Below are positions 62,248-64,000 of a DNA stretch of 64,000 bases, in pieces. The position numbers were made by a program, and so were the translations under genes. Origin of the DNA: Lutraria lutraria (Eukaryota > Mollusca > Bivalvia > Venerida > Mactridae); assembly GCA_964023205.1 (NCBI GenBank), contig OZ026845.1, positions 3,978,001-4,042,000 on the forward strand, written 5' to 3'. The stretch's first letter is position 1, and every line of letters starts with the position of its first letter. Under the pieces are notes generated by a model. It had not been told where the DNA came from, made no database searches, and saw nothing but the letters and a program-made list of their open reading frames with translations.

Positions 62248-62440
62248 AAATTATAGTATCTGAGGTCACACATAAACCATGAAATTATAGTATCTGAGGT
62301 CACACATAAACCATGAAATTATAGTATCTGAGGTCACACATAAACCATGAAATTATAGTATTTGAGGTCACACATAAACCATGAAATTATAGTATCTGAG
62401 GTCACACATAAACCATGAAATTATAGTATCTGAGGTAACT
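62248..62440. repeat. 34-bp tandem repeat
   Basis: 'aaattatagtatctgaggtc' plus 'acacataaaccatg' repeated about 5.5 times with an exact 34-bp period and almost no differences, so it expanded recently. Unit 1 has no such array at the matching place. Confidence 0.9.
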
Positions 62441-62569
62441 ATCAAAGAAATCATGACAGTTGGGCTATACTATTATTGTAATATTAAAATTTTTGTGTAG
62501 CCTAGAGCAAACACATCAGAAAAGTACAGTATGAGGGGTCTTTTACAAAAAAACTAGAAGCCTAAGGGC

Positions 62570-63430
62570 AACATGTCGAGCCCCCTGTATAGCCAGCTTG
62601 TGATATTGACCTTTGAACTACAAGTATGGGTGATATTCATGACACATCATTTCATTGAAGTAAAATTTTATACCAATTTATTCCAAACTCCTTGAATGCA
62701 AACAGAGGTCACAGCCCAGAAAAGGAAAATATATTTGACCGAATGTGTAATCTTGACCTTTGACCTATGAAAATCTGGGTGTTGCCCGAGACACATGGTC
62801 TCATTGTATTATGGCCAGTCATTTTAAAAAAATTCAATGCATAAGGGAGACACAGCCCTGACAAGGTGTATACTTTTTTATGTTTGACCTCTAAGTGTGA
62901 CCTTGACCTTTGAGCTAGAGAACTTGATCTTACACACTGCACACCGACTCATGGTGTTGAACAATTATGCAAAGTTATCTTAAAAAGTTTCTATGCATAA
63001 GAGAGATACAGCCCGGACAAGGTCTATAATGCTCATTTTTGACATTTGACCTCTAAGTGTGACCTTGACCTTTGAGCTAGAGACCTGGATCTTGCGCACT
63101 GCACACCGTCTCATGGTGTTTAACAATAATGCCAAGTTATCTTAAAAGGTTTCCATGCATAAGGGAGATACAGCCCGGACAAGGTCTATAATGCTCATTT
63201 TTGACGTTTGACCTCTAAGTGTGACCTTGACCTTTGAGCTAGAGACCTGGATTTTGCGCACGGCACGCCGTCTCATGGTGTTTAACAAGTATGCCAAGTT
63301 ATTTTAAAAAGGGTCAATGCATAAGGGAGATACAGCCCAGACAAGGATCCGGACGGACACACTAACTCACTCACTAACGTACAGACATGCAACCGCCATT
63401 GTGGCGACTATGTCGAGCTCACCGCAGGCG
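62570..63430. repeat. About 170-bp bivalve-type tandem array
   Basis: Four to five copies of a unit containing 'gtgaccttgacctttgagct', 'cgtctcatggtgtttaac' and 'cataagggagatacagcc'. The array ends in 'gatccggacggacac' and a short hairpin-like tail (tcgagctcacc…ggcgggctcga). It is present in unit 3 but not at the matching place of unit 1. Confidence 0.8.
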
Positions 63431-63454
63431 GGCTCGACAATAAATAAAATCAAC

Positions 63455-64000
63455 AAAATATATGGAGTTCACTCCCCTAAACTCTCAACAACTTTGCATT
63501 TAAATTGTTTGAATAAGACAGTAACAGCTTGTTACATTAGACAATATTGATTCTATACTGTGAATTGTTATGCAAATAGTACTTTACCTATAAAGTGTAA
63601 GTATAACATAATTAAACTTCAACTTAAATCTTGTACAAACACATTATACACTTGAATTATCACCTGGAAAAGGAGACGATATTCAATATACACTATGTGC
63701 ATGCGAAATACATGAAAAGATAGCGTGTATAATTGACTTAACCACATAACTTGATCCAATGCACCAATGTAGATTTTATGAATGTGAATGTCTTTAAACA
63801 AATTTTAAACAACTGAGAATTAACAGAAAAGTATGTGATAATTTGTTGTTGTTTTTTCTTCTTAAAAAGCACAAATTACTGTTTAAATTGATTTAACTAT
63901 ACTTTAAAGAATTTGTACCTTACCTGAAGAGTAAAAGAAATCAGACCATAAAATAAAAAAAAATGATATACAAATGATATTATTCACTGAGCATTGTGTC
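63455..64000. other. Distal part of duplicated unit 3
   Basis: 63460-63730 matches 35828-36110 of unit 1 almost base for base ('acagcttgttaca', 'tgttatgcaaatagtacttt', 'cacctggaaaaggaga'). The match weakens afterwards but similar words recur to about 63920, so the duplicated unit reaches at least this far. No gene seen. Confidence 0.65.

Overview
The window looks like nuclear DNA from a bivalve mollusc. The evidence is spliced animal genes with GT-AG introns, AT-rich intergenic DNA, class II tRNA-derived SINE sequence, and long tandem arrays carrying 'gacctagtttttgacccc' and 'gtgaccttgacctttgagct', which I recognise from clam-type genomes. The species is not determined; bivalve is an inference.

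Left part (1-9.6 kb): most of a fructose-1,6-bisphosphatase gene on the + strand. Six coding exons are readable; the first coding exon lies outside the window or was not recognised. The 5 kb first visible intron holds a SINE and three simple or tandem repeats. From 9.6 to 13.2 kb I see only the 3' flank and small inverted-repeat elements.

Middle part (13.2-29.5 kb): a TTAA-flanked foldback element; a 6.9 kb block bounded by a 20-bp inverted terminus and GTAACT-rich arrays, enclosing bivalve tandem repeats and a possible small spliced gene; a complete five-exon pyroglutamyl-peptidase I gene on the - strand (22.3-24.8 kb); then MITEs and the decayed 3' end of a non-LTR retrotransposon.

Right part (29.5-64 kb): three intronless paralogues of a 969-970 residue secretory-pathway, multi-pass membrane protein of unknown family, all on + and spaced 13.7 and 13.2 kb apart. 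Each copy shares 5' flank, short upstream ORFs, 3' UTR, poly(A) signal and several kb of downstream DNA, so the locus arose by tandem segmental duplication. Between and inside the units are a LINE fragment, two related defective Ty3/Gypsy-type LTR elements at the same site, a Harbinger-like MITE with an empty site in the sister unit, and other insertions that allow the duplications to be ordered. This array is the most notable content of the window. The two enzyme genes are ordinary metabolic genes with no evident functional link to it.
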